Assembly: GCA_946624335.1 (NCBI GenBank)
Contig: CAMOSA010000010.1
Span: 1 to 26,471, forward strand
Direction of reading: 5' to 3'
DNA length: 26,471 nt
Source of the DNA: an uncultured Prevotellaceae bacterium
GTDB taxonomy: Bacteria; Bacteroidota; Bacteroidia; Bacteroidales; Bacteroidaceae
Part shown: one piece after another, positions 6,918 to 14,628 of the stretch
Layout of the letters: every line of letters begins with the position of its first letter
Numbering within the stretch: the first letter of the stretch is position 1
Notes under the pieces: generated by a model
Seen by the model: only the letters and a program-made list of their open reading frames with translations
Databases searched by the model: none
What the model was told of the DNA's origin: nothing
Program-made: the position numbers and the translations under genes

Positions 6918-8753
6918 TCATTGACCATATTTGAGGGTTAAGGCATAGATGTGCGAACAGGTCTGACCGGCACCATAGCTGTTGTCGCAGCGGATGGACG
7001 TCAGCTGGCTGTTGGCCGTGAACGTGGGCGTCGTGCCTTCGTGGATGTGGTCGCTGTTGTTGAAGACGGCGCCTTCCTCACGGATGGACAGGATGACTTG
7101 CGTGCCGACGGTGATGCTGAAGGTGGTGCCTACGGTGGCGGAGTGGACGTTGACATTGTAGTCGGCGCAGTAGTTGGTGCCTTGCGGGATGATGACGGAG
7201 CTGTTCGTGGTGATGTTCTGGCCGCCGGTGGACATATTCCCTAAACGGACATCGTTGTCATACCAGTCGACACCGCTGCTGCTGCTCCACTCGCCGTGGG
7301 ACGACAGGTTCAGTGAATAGGGCAGACCTGTGATGCGAACCGCCTTGGTGGCGGTGACCGTCTGGCCACAAAAGACGGCGTTGACCCGTAAGTCGTAGGG
7401 CGAAGCACTGATGGGCACGCCTGTGATGTCGCCGAAGGTCTGCGTGTTGTGCTGGGCTTCTGCGGTGAACGACTGCGAGCCAATGGCGTAGGCATAGCTC
7501 TTCGTGTAGTTGGCGTTCTCGAACAACGTCGGTGTGACGTTCAGCGTGGCCGTCGGGGCATAGACGGTCAGGCGGTCACAGGCATTGGCGGCAGCGATGT
7601 CGCCCTCCTCGTATTTGGAATAGGAGGTGTAGGCATCTGCTGTCAGCGTCAGGTCGGCATCGGGTACAGTGAAAGTCGTTGTCTTGTTGAAGTTGTAGGC
7701 TTTGCCCTGCTTGCTGTAGTATCGATACGTAGCGACGTATGTGCCGGGAGGCAGATATGGCCACGACGGGTTCAGCTGGTAGGTTGACGTCAGTGCTCCC
7801 TTGCCGGACAGCACGCGGACGATGTTGCCGGATGCTGAGCCTTGGTGGATGCGTGCTTCCCACTGCACGTCAGGGAACGAGGATGCTATGCTGACATCCG
7901 TGCCGACCAAGGCGCCACCGATATACTTGTGCTCGGTGGTGACCACGGGTCTGGGAAGCCAGTTGTAAGAGGCTTTCTGCTCGACGTCCTCGCGCTCGAG
8001 CTCAGCTTTGACCACAGTGATGACAGCGCTCTCGGCGTTAGGCTCTAAGCCCAGGGTGACGATGAGGTGATCGGCAGCGGTGAGCGTGGCAGAGATATCG
8101 TCAGGCAGCGCTATGGGCATGACGATCTTCTGGTCGTTGGCGGTCAGTGTGCCTGTGAATGTCAGTGCTACGGTGCTGCCCGCACGGACGTAGATGCTCT
8201 TGTCGGCAATGTCGGGTGTGATGCTCATGCTGTTGCTCTCCACCGCAACCTCGAAGGCATAGTCGGAGTAGAAACGGCCGAATCGCGCCGACTCCTCGGC
8301 ATCGGCGCCGAAGCGTACGCTGACCAAGGCGTTGCCGACAGCGACGGGAACGGACACGGGCGTGGGCTCTGTCGTCGAGACGACGGAGGCTGTGGTGCTG
8401 CCTATATAATAAGGTGTGTCAAGACCCAGCATCGGGTTGCTGCCGTGGCTGACCGTGATGGCGTAGTCGTCGGGGGCAGCGGCAATCTTGGTTGACGTGA
8501 AAGGACCATCGTAGATGCTCACGCCGCTACTCTGGCGCACGACAGTCAGATGGAACTCTTCAGGCGCAGGCTTGTCCAGCGCCGAGGGTGCAGTGCGTGT
8601 CTCATGCACTTGAGCATCGATGCCGGCAATACTGAGCACGAAGCCCCCGCCGGTGGCAGGTGCGTCGTTAGGCTCTTCCATGCTGCAGCTGACGGCAAGG
8701 AGAGGCAGTGCGATGAGCAGTGCGCGTAGGAAAATATGTTCTATAGCCTTCAA
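6918..8753 (-). CDS. Large DUF4493-type lipoprotein with extra C-terminal beta domains
   Basis: A 611-residue lipoprotein; signal peptide ends LLAVSC (Cys23). FVLSIAGID and ETR-TAP (Arg53) follow, 30 residues after the Cys. The N-terminal DUF4493-like half has the family's LDTPYYIGS motif near 111-119 and runs to about 260. The remaining 350 residues are two or three further beta domains: an Ig-like part (PPGTYVATYRYYS near 345), and from about 470 to the end a jelly-roll-like stretch (VIIPQGTNYCADYNVNV, TFSITVGTQVILSI) that is not recognisably PCMD. This could be a third binding module at a fibre end. It starts 5 bases after the PCMD gene's stop and is coupled to the next gene. The domain borders are estimates by eye. 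Confidence 0.75.
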   Translation of the reverse strand: MKAIEHIFLRALLIALPLLAVSCSMEEPNDAPATGGGFVLSIAGIDAQVHETRTAPSALDKPAPEEFHLTVVRQSSGVSIYDGPFTSTKIAAAPDDYAITVSHGSNPMLGLDTPYYIGSTTASVVSTTEPTPVSVPVAVGNALVSVRFGADAEESARFGRFYSDYAFEVAVESNSMSITPDIADKSIYVRAGSTVALTFTGTLTANDQKIVMPIALPDDISATLTAADHLIVTLGLEPNAESAVITVVKAELEREDVEQKASYNWLPRPVVTTEHKYIGGALVGTDVSIASSFPDVQWEARIHQGSASGNIVRVLSGKGALTSTYQLNPSWPYLPPGTYVATYRYYSKQGKAYNFNKTTTFTVPDADLTLTADAYTSYSKYEEGDIAAANACDRLTVYAPTATLNVTPTLFENANYTKSYAYAIGSQSFTAEAQHNTQTFGDITGVPISASPYDLRVNAVFCGQTVTATKAVRITGLPYSLNLSSHGEWSSSSGVDWYDNDVRLGNMSTGGQNITTNSSVIIPQGTNYCADYNVNVHSATVGTTFSITVGTQVILSIREEGAVFNNSDHIHEGTTPTFTANSQLTSIRCDNSYGAGQTCSHIYALTLKYGQ

Positions 8754-8758
8754 AGCGT

Positions 8759-10510
8759 TCAGTACTTCAGTTTAAAATTGTCTACTTTCATCTGCGACTC
8801 CTCGCCACCCGTGAAGTAGTCTCCGTATTTCGATGAGGATGCCACGACGATGATGGTCGTCGGCGTGCGTCCGTTGCGATAGTCGATGTCGAGGGTCTGC
8901 TCGGTCCATGAGGAAACATCGTGGCCGCAGGTCATCTGCGCATAGCCGATCAGATGGGGATCCTGCAGGTCCATCAGGTGCAGTGCACTGGGACGGGTGC
9001 GGATGAGATACGGGCACAAGTTGCCTTTATAGGTGGTCGGCGTCCAGTCGCCAAGGGCGATGAACACGCTGCATGAGTCGGGCTTGCCTTTCATGTTCTC
9101 ATACATCTCTTTGGAGATATACTGTCCCCAGGCATTGTTCCATGCGCCACCGTTGCGGGTGATGGGTGAAGTCTTGTATTGGAACTCAAACGTCATCTGC
9201 GTCGGGCGTGACGTGAACGGCCGGCCAAAGGCCAAGACACCATTTGTGCCGTCGGTGTCGACGTATTTTCCGGTGAAGATATTGCCAGCGGCAAATTTGA
9301 TGACGATGAATTTCGACTGGAGGTTGGCATAGCGTCGTCCGTCCTCGTCGGCGAACGTGCTGTTGCTGGCGCCGACGGTCGTGGCACCGTGGTTGCCGGT
9401 GTCCCAGTATGACTCGGCGCCCTCAGCCCACGGGCAATACAGAGCCCTGAGGCCCTCGCCTTCGACATGCCACTCGTCGAAACTGCTGTTCTCCAGCTGC
9501 TCGCCCTCGAAATAGAAGGCTTGTTCCTCGGTGACGGTCTGGCCGAAGGTGGCGCGGCACAGGTATTGGACATCGGACTTCAGGCCATTGAGCTCTACCT
9601 CGTAGGTCGTTGCCGTCGGAAAGCGTACTTCCGAGGCGACGGTCCAGTCGGCATCGCTGGCGGCCTTGTATTCGACCTTGGGCATAACGCCGTTGGGACG
9701 CGTTCCGGAGATCAGGGATGCGCCCTTGGCTGTCGAGGTCACGGCGATGGTCGGTTGGATGGTGCCTGCTGTCTGGTAGACATAGACTACCCAGGGATAG
9801 ATGAGGTTTGACCAGCCGTTCTTGACATAGTAGCGACGTGAATTGGTGAAGTCGACAGACGCCTGCTGTGTCGGGTCGGGGTCGACGGAGCCGTGCTGCC
9901 CGCCGAGGCTGAACTTCTTGACCTTGATGGCCGAGAGGTCCTGCGATTCATTGACATAGATGATTGCCACGCGGGTGTCGGGGTCGATGATGGCATCGCC
10001 GACCTGTCCTTCGACTTCCACCTCGCGTTTAATCACTTGTGTCACCGAGATGATCCAGTCATAACGCTGATAGGTGAAAAGCGTGATGGCCTGAGGCCTG
10101 CTGAAGTCGAGCGTCATCTCTGGGCTGCCTGTGGGCATACCCTGCGTGGGATAGCTGTCCGAGAGCCGGCGGATGGTATCGTTGATGACGATGTGGGGGT
10201 CGTTGGTGGCTTCTATTTTCTTGATGCGTAGATGAGTGATGTCAACCAAATCGTTGACATAGACTTCTGCCCTGCGGTTGGTCTTATCGATGCGGACCTC
10301 AGCGTCGCCCGTGCCGGTCTCATCACACTGCCCTTCCACCTTCAGCGAGGTGAGTTCAGACTCTACGATGGGGTAGGGGATATCGTCGGGGATATCGCAG
10401 GAACAGAGTAAAAGAAGAGTAAGCAATAAATAAAAAGGCATCATGGCAATCCCGTTCTGCATGAGGCGGGGTTGCTTGGTGATGTGATATCTGTTGTGGC
10501 TTGTCGTCAT
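8759..10510 (-). CDS. PCMD-domain lipoprotein with tandem Ig-like repeats
   Basis: Up to 583 residues. The signal peptide ends LLLLCSC (Cys38 from the first ATG); internal Met17 or Met23 (ATG at 10462 or 10444) give a more usual signal-peptide length and may be the true start. Two Ig-like repeats, each starting with VEGQ (about 57-160 and 165-248), are followed by a fibronectin-III-like part (about 250-335, LNGLKSDVQYLCRATF) and a C-terminal PCMD domain (putative carbohydrate metabolism domain, about 336-583) with NSSFDEW, FTSRPTQM and SSKYGDYFTGG. No DUF4493 part and no Thr-Arg motif, unlike its neighbours. PCMD is thought to bind carbohydrate, so it is a candidate surface lectin. The gene starts 21 bases after the beta-barrel gene. 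Confidence 0.82.
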   Translation of the reverse strand: MTTSHNRYHITKQPRLMQNGIAMMPFYLLLTLLLLCSCDIPDDIPYPIVESELTSLKVEGQCDETGTGDAEVRIDKTNRRAEVYVNDLVDITHLRIKKIEATNDPHIVINDTIRRLSDSYPTQGMPTGSPEMTLDFSRPQAITLFTYQRYDWIISVTQVIKREVEVEGQVGDAIIDPDTRVAIIYVNESQDLSAIKVKKFSLGGQHGSVDPDPTQQASVDFTNSRRYYVKNGWSNLIYPWVVYVYQTAGTIQPTIAVTSTAKGASLISGTRPNGVMPKVEYKAASDADWTVASEVRFPTATTYEVELNGLKSDVQYLCRATFGQTVTEEQAFYFEGEQLENSSFDEWHVEGEGLRALYCPWAEGAESYWDTGNHGATTVGASNSTFADEDGRRYANLQSKFIVIKFAAGNIFTGKYVDTDGTNGVLAFGRPFTSRPTQMTFEFQYKTSPITRNGGAWNNAWGQYISKEMYENMKGKPDSCSVFIALGDWTPTTYKGNLCPYLIRTRPSALHLMDLQDPHLIGYAQMTCGHDVSSWTEQTLDIDYRNGRTPTTIIVVASSSKYGDYFTGGEESQMKVDNFKLKY

Positions 10511-10531
10511 GATTGTCTCCTTATTTATTAT

Positions 10532-11401
10532 TTACAGGTATACCGTCATACCCAGATTGATGCTGAGCAGATTCAGCTTGAAGTTGGCTCCGCCGGACCG
10601 GTTCTTGCCGGTCTCGATGCGGTTAGTCTTCTGATCTGTCCATTTATAGTTCAGGCCCAAGACGCCTATGGAACACTCCACAGCCATGAAGTCGGTGGCG
10701 AAGGCCGTCAGTCCCGGGCAGAAGGCCAGCTGTATCTTGTTGACGTGCTCCATCGTGCCGTCATAGTCTGCGCCCGAGCCCGTGGTGTTCTTGCCCTTGG
10801 CATAGCCGTAGTTGAGCTGCATCTCGCTGAAGAAGCCGAACACTTTGCTCTTGCCTAAAGGCTGGTAGGTACGTAGGAAGACGCCTACGTTATATTGGTG
10901 TTCAAGGTAGTAGAGGTCTTCGAGGCTGATGTTGAAGTCCTCGCCGAGATTAAGGTCGAATTTACCGAGGTACAGGTAGTTGCGGCTATAGCTGAAACGC
11001 CCGCCCAGGGCCAGGTTATTCTTGAGGAAATAGCCAACGTAGGGGCTGGCGGAGAAGGTGTGGCCCTCGAAGTCGATATTCTTCAGCACCAGATAGTTAA
11101 GATTGTCGCCGTCCCATTCGTTGAAGGAAATGCTACCGCCCGCCATCCATTGTCCCTTGGGAATGAATGTCGCTTTGAGGTCTTCGCGTTTCACGCGTTC
11201 GATATGTCGTCCTCGCTTTTCCTGGTTGTCAAGGTAGCGGTCATAAAGTGACCGATTGTCAGTGGTGTCTTTTTTTTCGATACGTTGGCCAGGACGATAG
11301 GGCGAGGGATCGGTGTGGCGATGCCTCGTCTGAGCGTTCATCGACGGGGTGGCCAGTACGCAAAGCAGTGTGAGTAGTAGTCCGTATAGTCTTTTGTCCA
11401 T
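10532..11401 (-). CDS. Outer-membrane beta-barrel protein
   Basis: A 289-residue protein with signal peptide (1-24, ending MNAQ) and no lipobox. Residues 25-75 are charged and soluble (RYLDNQEKRGRHIERVKRED). From KGQWMAGGSISF on, alternating polar/hydrophobic segments with aromatic ends are typical of barrel strands: SASPYVGYFLKNNLALGGRFSYSR, YNVGVFLRTYQPLG, FGFFSEMQLNYGYA, and the last strand LLSINLGMTVYL. About ten strands are likely. I recall barrels of this type beside DUF4493 and PCMD genes in Bacteroides, which suggests a conserved partner, perhaps an anchor or export pore; this is memory, not a search. A strong hairpin (11413-11441) precedes it. Confidence 0.8.
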   Translation of the reverse strand: MDKRLYGLLLTLLCVLATPSMNAQTRHRHTDPSPYRPGQRIEKKDTTDNRSLYDRYLDNQEKRGRHIERVKREDLKATFIPKGQWMAGGSISFNEWDGDNLNYLVLKNIDFEGHTFSASPYVGYFLKNNLALGGRFSYSRNYLYLGKFDLNLGEDFNISLEDLYYLEHQYNVGVFLRTYQPLGKSKVFGFFSEMQLNYGYAKGKNTTGSGADYDGTMEHVNKIQLAFCPGLTAFATDFMAVECSIGVLGLNYKWTDQKTNRIETGKNRSGGANFKLNLLSINLGMTVYL

Positions 11402-11412
11402 TGTTCTGAAAT

Positions 11413-11441
11413 CCAGCCCCCGCCGTGAGAGCGGGGGCTGG
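11413..11441 (-). promoter_or_regulatory. Very stable intergenic hairpin in the operon
   Basis: CCAGCCCCCGC (11413-11423) and GCGGGGGCTGG (11431-11441) form a perfect 11-bp GC-rich stem around a 7-base loop in the 63-bp spacer between the DUF4493-PCMD gene and the barrel gene. On the minus strand it is followed only by ATTTCAGAAC before the ATG, not a long U-run, so partial attenuation or mRNA-end protection is more likely than full termination. Confidence 0.75.
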
Positions 11442-11464
11442 TTGACATTGTAGTATCTGCAAGT

Positions 11465-13255
11465 TTATTGTACAGTGGGATTGTCGCCGTAGACCAGCTC
11501 GAAGTCATCGATGTTGAGGACGGAGCTGTCAGAGCCATAGAAGTAGTCACCCCACTTGCTGGCTGAGCAGACGATGATCAGGTGTGTCGGCTTTGTCGTC
11601 GTGGAATGATACTTGAGCGGGATGTTGAGCTCTTGCCACTGGCCATTGCTGCTGGTGTTCTGGGTGTACTGACCATAGGCTACGACTCTGGGATCATTCT
11701 CCCAGTCGATGGTTGTCGTCATCTCGTAGCCGCTGGCGGCGGCATTGGCTACATGGAACTGTTCGGTCACCAGTGCGCAGAACACCTGGAACTCGTCGTT
11801 CTCTCCCTTGGCGGGAGCTGATGTTCCGGAGGGTTGTGTGCCACGGTTGATCGTGCCGGGGACATAGGAATAGTAGCCCTTCAGCGCTGTAGGACGTGAG
11901 GTGAACGGGACACCCCAATCCAGCTTGGCACCCTTGGTACCGATCAGACCGATGAAGTCGCCCGTGAAGAGGCTGGCAGCAGCCAGCTTGACCACGGCCC
12001 AGGCAGTGGCCAGCCTTGCAGAAGAATTGCCACTGTGCTTGAAGGATGTATCCTTGGTCGTCACGCTGCCGATATAGGTGGCAGCACCGGCGTTGCTGGA
12101 GTTCCAGTACTTACCGTCGGCTGCATTACCGCAGATGTCAACTCTTTCTTCCGAGTACCAGTTCTCGAAGCTGCTGTTGTAGAGGGCGGTCTGAGTCTCC
12201 GTGGTAAACTCGCTCTCGGCGCTGAACACTTCGTCCTCGGCGGTGAGGTATGCCAGACGATAGACATACTTGGTGCCCGGCGTCAGGTTGGTCAGCTTGT
12301 AGCTGATATCGTCGCCGTTGATGGTGAGTGCGCTGTTCTCCACCTCCGTCCAGTCGGTGGCATTCTCGGCTTTCCACTGCAGCTTGATGTTGCTCTGGTC
12401 GAAGTCGCCCTTCTTGGCTGTCACGGCACCTTCGAGCGTGGCAAAGGTGCTCCAGGCGTTAGCCGAGTAGGCTGCCAGTCCGATGCCGCCCTTGCGAGGT
12501 ACCTCGAACGTGTAGGTATAGGTGTTCGTGTTGGGGTCAACCTGTACGGTCACCTTACCCTGATAACCCTTGGCGGCAACGGTGTAGTTGATGATGTAGT
12601 GGTCACGAGCCTGCACGCCGGTGATTTCCTGCATGTGGCTGTAGCCCTGTCCGCTCTTGTTGAACACGGAGAGGAAGGCTGTCAGGTCGCCGACCGGGAA
12701 GTAGGCTGAGCCCTTGTCCGAGCCCATGGTGAACGTCTGGGAGCTGACGCCGCTGATGGCCGACTCGAGGGTCGATGTAGCGCGGGCAAAGCTCTCACGG
12801 AACTCCTCGGAGAAGTTCACGGTCACTTTCACATTGGCTAACGTGCAAGTCACCTTGGCGGTGGTCACGGTCTTTGTCTTGACGGTGACGGTCGTCTCAC
12901 CGTAATAATAAGGCGTGTTGAAGCCCGAACCGCTGCCGTCCCAGTTGTTGGAGTGGGCGACCACGGTGTACTGTCCGGGAGCGATGGTCAGGTAGTTGCC
13001 GGCGCTGAGCTGCTCGTCATTGGCAAAATCGTCGGTGCTGTAGACCACTTCGTCGGCAGCGTTCTTCACCTCCACGTAGAGCTGCGTGGCATCGTAGCCG
13101 TTAGGAGCGCCGGCGCGGGTCTTGAGGGTGCCATTAGTCTCGATGCCGAGCTTGAGATATCCCACCTCGGCGTTGAGCTCATCGTTGTCGCTGGAGCATG
13201 AGGCGGCAACCAGCGTCACGGCGAGTATGGTGATCAAGGAAAATATCTTTTTCAT
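11465..13255 (-). CDS. DUF4493-FnIII-PCMD lipoprotein (candidate tip adhesin)
   Basis: A 596-residue lipoprotein with three parts in order. Residues 1-20 are a signal peptide ending AASC (Cys20); YLKLGIET then KTR-AGA (Arg47), 27 residues after the Cys, begins the DUF4493-type domain (to about 255), with PGQYTVVAHS (93-102), TPYYYGE (114-120) and a LANVKVTVNFS strand. About 258-353 is fibronectin-III-like (LTPGTKYVYRLAYLT). About 358-590 is PCMD (NSSFENW, FTSRPTALK, ASKWGDYFYGSD), homologous to the C-terminus of the 8759-10510 product. The DUF4493 end would integrate it in a fibre and the PCMD end would bind a ligand; that division of labour is inferred. It starts 41 bases after the gene before it. 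Confidence 0.85.
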   Translation of the reverse strand: MKKIFSLITILAVTLVAASCSSDNDELNAEVGYLKLGIETNGTLKTRAGAPNGYDATQLYVEVKNAADEVVYSTDDFANDEQLSAGNYLTIAPGQYTVVAHSNNWDGSGSGFNTPYYYGETTVTVKTKTVTTAKVTCTLANVKVTVNFSEEFRESFARATSTLESAISGVSSQTFTMGSDKGSAYFPVGDLTAFLSVFNKSGQGYSHMQEITGVQARDHYIINYTVAAKGYQGKVTVQVDPNTNTYTYTFEVPRKGGIGLAAYSANAWSTFATLEGAVTAKKGDFDQSNIKLQWKAENATDWTEVENSALTINGDDISYKLTNLTPGTKYVYRLAYLTAEDEVFSAESEFTTETQTALYNSSFENWYSEERVDICGNAADGKYWNSSNAGAATYIGSVTTKDTSFKHSGNSSARLATAWAVVKLAAASLFTGDFIGLIGTKGAKLDWGVPFTSRPTALKGYYSYVPGTINRGTQPSGTSAPAKGENDEFQVFCALVTEQFHVANAAASGYEMTTTIDWENDPRVVAYGQYTQNTSSNGQWQELNIPLKYHSTTTKPTHLIIVCSASKWGDYFYGSDSSVLNIDDFELVYGDNPTVQ

Positions 13256-13296
13256 ATCTTGTCTTCTTTGTTTTGTTTGTCAATAATCTGAGCCAT

Positions 13297-14592
13297 TTAT
13301 TCCGTTATGGTAACTTGAACGGTACCTGTCTTCTGATTGCCTTCCATGTCTGTGACAGTCATGATAAAGTTGTGGGTACCAGGCAAGATGCCGAGGAACA
13401 GGTAGAACTGTCCGACCGGGAACGTGTATTCCGTGTCGCCCTCGGCGGGAACGGTAATTTGTTTACCCAGGCTGGCTAAGAAGGCTACCAGATTCTGATT
13501 GCCTACAACCTCACAGCCGTTGACCAGGTTGACGCCCTCGTATTCATCTCCGACAGCGACCAACTGTTCCATCATCTCATCGCTCGAAGACTGTACCTTG
13601 ACCATGACGCTCTTCAAACCCTTGGTGGCTGTCATGGCGACATCGCCGGTTGAGGGATCGGCCGTTGCCGACTCATCGGCGGACAGGGTGACAGGAGCGG
13701 GGATGGTGAGCACGATGGCATTGTCGTCGCCGGGCTGGGGATCGTCGCCGGGCTGAGGATCGTCGCCGCCCTGATCGGGAGTGAACGTGCCGTTGTCCAC
13801 GACTTCGACGATGACGGGAACTTCCTCTGCATCGAGACCGAAGATGGAGGCCGTGATGCCTACGGTGACGTAGCCTGTAGTAGCCTCTGTCGGGGTGAAG
13901 TTGACTACGATGGCGTCGCCGCCGGCGAAGTTGATGCTCTCGCCGTCGTAGGTCTCAGTGGCCTGCGACTTGGTCAGCGTCATGCTGGCTGTGATGACAC
14001 CGTCGCGGTTGGTGCCGCGGAAGTTGACGGTCAGCTTGTCGACGCCCTCGCCGAGATCCCAGTAGAGGGTGTTGGGCGTTGAGCCGTCCTCGTTGGTGAA
14101 GCTCAGTGCGTTGTTCTTGCCGTCGTCGAAGGTGATGGTCCATGCGGTGAACAGGTCAAGGAAGTCCTGGTCGTAGTGGACGGTCACGGAGGTGTTGGCC
14201 TGCTTACAGGTGATGGTGCTCTGCGTCGTTGCCTCTTTCAGGATCGTCGATGTCTCCGTACCTTTATAATAAGGTGTCGTCATGACGGGTTCCATGACGC
14301 CTGGTGTGTGTGCCTCGAGCACGTATTCGCCGACGGGCAAGAGGATAGAAGCGGGCATGGCGCTCACGGCGTCATAGCTCTCGACTTTCGTGACGCCGTC
14401 TGCTTGGTAGATGGTCACGGGAAAATTGGTGACGGTATAAACGTCTGCACGCGTCTTCATCGGCATCTGGGCTTCCACGCTCACTTCGAGACGTCCGTCA
14501 GCCTCTCCTGCCAGCTTGGAGATATCTTCGCTCACGCAAGCGGACAGCGCCAATGCGGCTGTACATCCAAGAAAAAGCTTATGTAGTTTCAT
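13297..14592 (-). CDS. DUF4493-type lipoprotein with Asp-Pro linker and second beta domain
   Basis: A 431-residue lipoprotein; signal peptide ends ALSAC (Cys19). RLEVSVEAQ and KTR-ADV (Arg48), 29 residues after the Cys. The DUF4493-type domain contains LPVGEYVLEAHTPG (85-98) and TTPYYKG (105-111), and a YDQDFLDLFTAWTI strand; it runs to about 270. A low-complexity linker (GGDDPQPGDDPQPGDD, 275-290) joins a separate beta-rich domain (292-431) that ends in PGTHNFIMTV and GTVQVTIT, an Ig-like pattern. The linker is encoded by imperfect 18-bp repeats and may vary between strains. The two-domain form suggests a distinct position in the surface structure. Confidence 0.8.
   Translation of the reverse strand: MKLHKLFLGCTAALALSACVSEDISKLAGEADGRLEVSVEAQMPMKTRADVYTVTNFPVTIYQADGVTKVESYDAVSAMPASILLPVGEYVLEAHTPGVMEPVMTTPYYKGTETSTILKEATTQSTITCKQANTSVTVHYDQDFLDLFTAWTITFDDGKNNALSFTNEDGSTPNTLYWDLGEGVDKLTVNFRGTNRDGVITASMTLTKSQATETYDGESINFAGGDAIVVNFTPTEATTGYVTVGITASIFGLDAEEVPVIVEVVDNGTFTPDQGGDDPQPGDDPQPGDDNAIVLTIPAPVTLSADESATADPSTGDVAMTATKGLKSVMVKVQSSSDEMMEQLVAVGDEYEGVNLVNGCEVVGNQNLVAFLASLGKQITVPAEGDTEYTFPVGQFYLFLGILPGTHNFIMTVTDMEGNQKTGTVQVTITE
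13723..13776. repeat. 18-bp in-frame tandem repeat encoding the linker
   Basis: Three 18-base units (13723-13740, 13741-13758, 13759-13776) share RTCGTCGCCG; the first two are nearly identical and encode PQPGDD-type hexapeptides. Being a multiple of three, unit gain or loss would keep the frame and only change linker length. Confidence 0.7.
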
Positions 14593-14628
14593 TGTTTGGA
14601 GTATTTTCGAGTTTCAGTATTTCAATAA

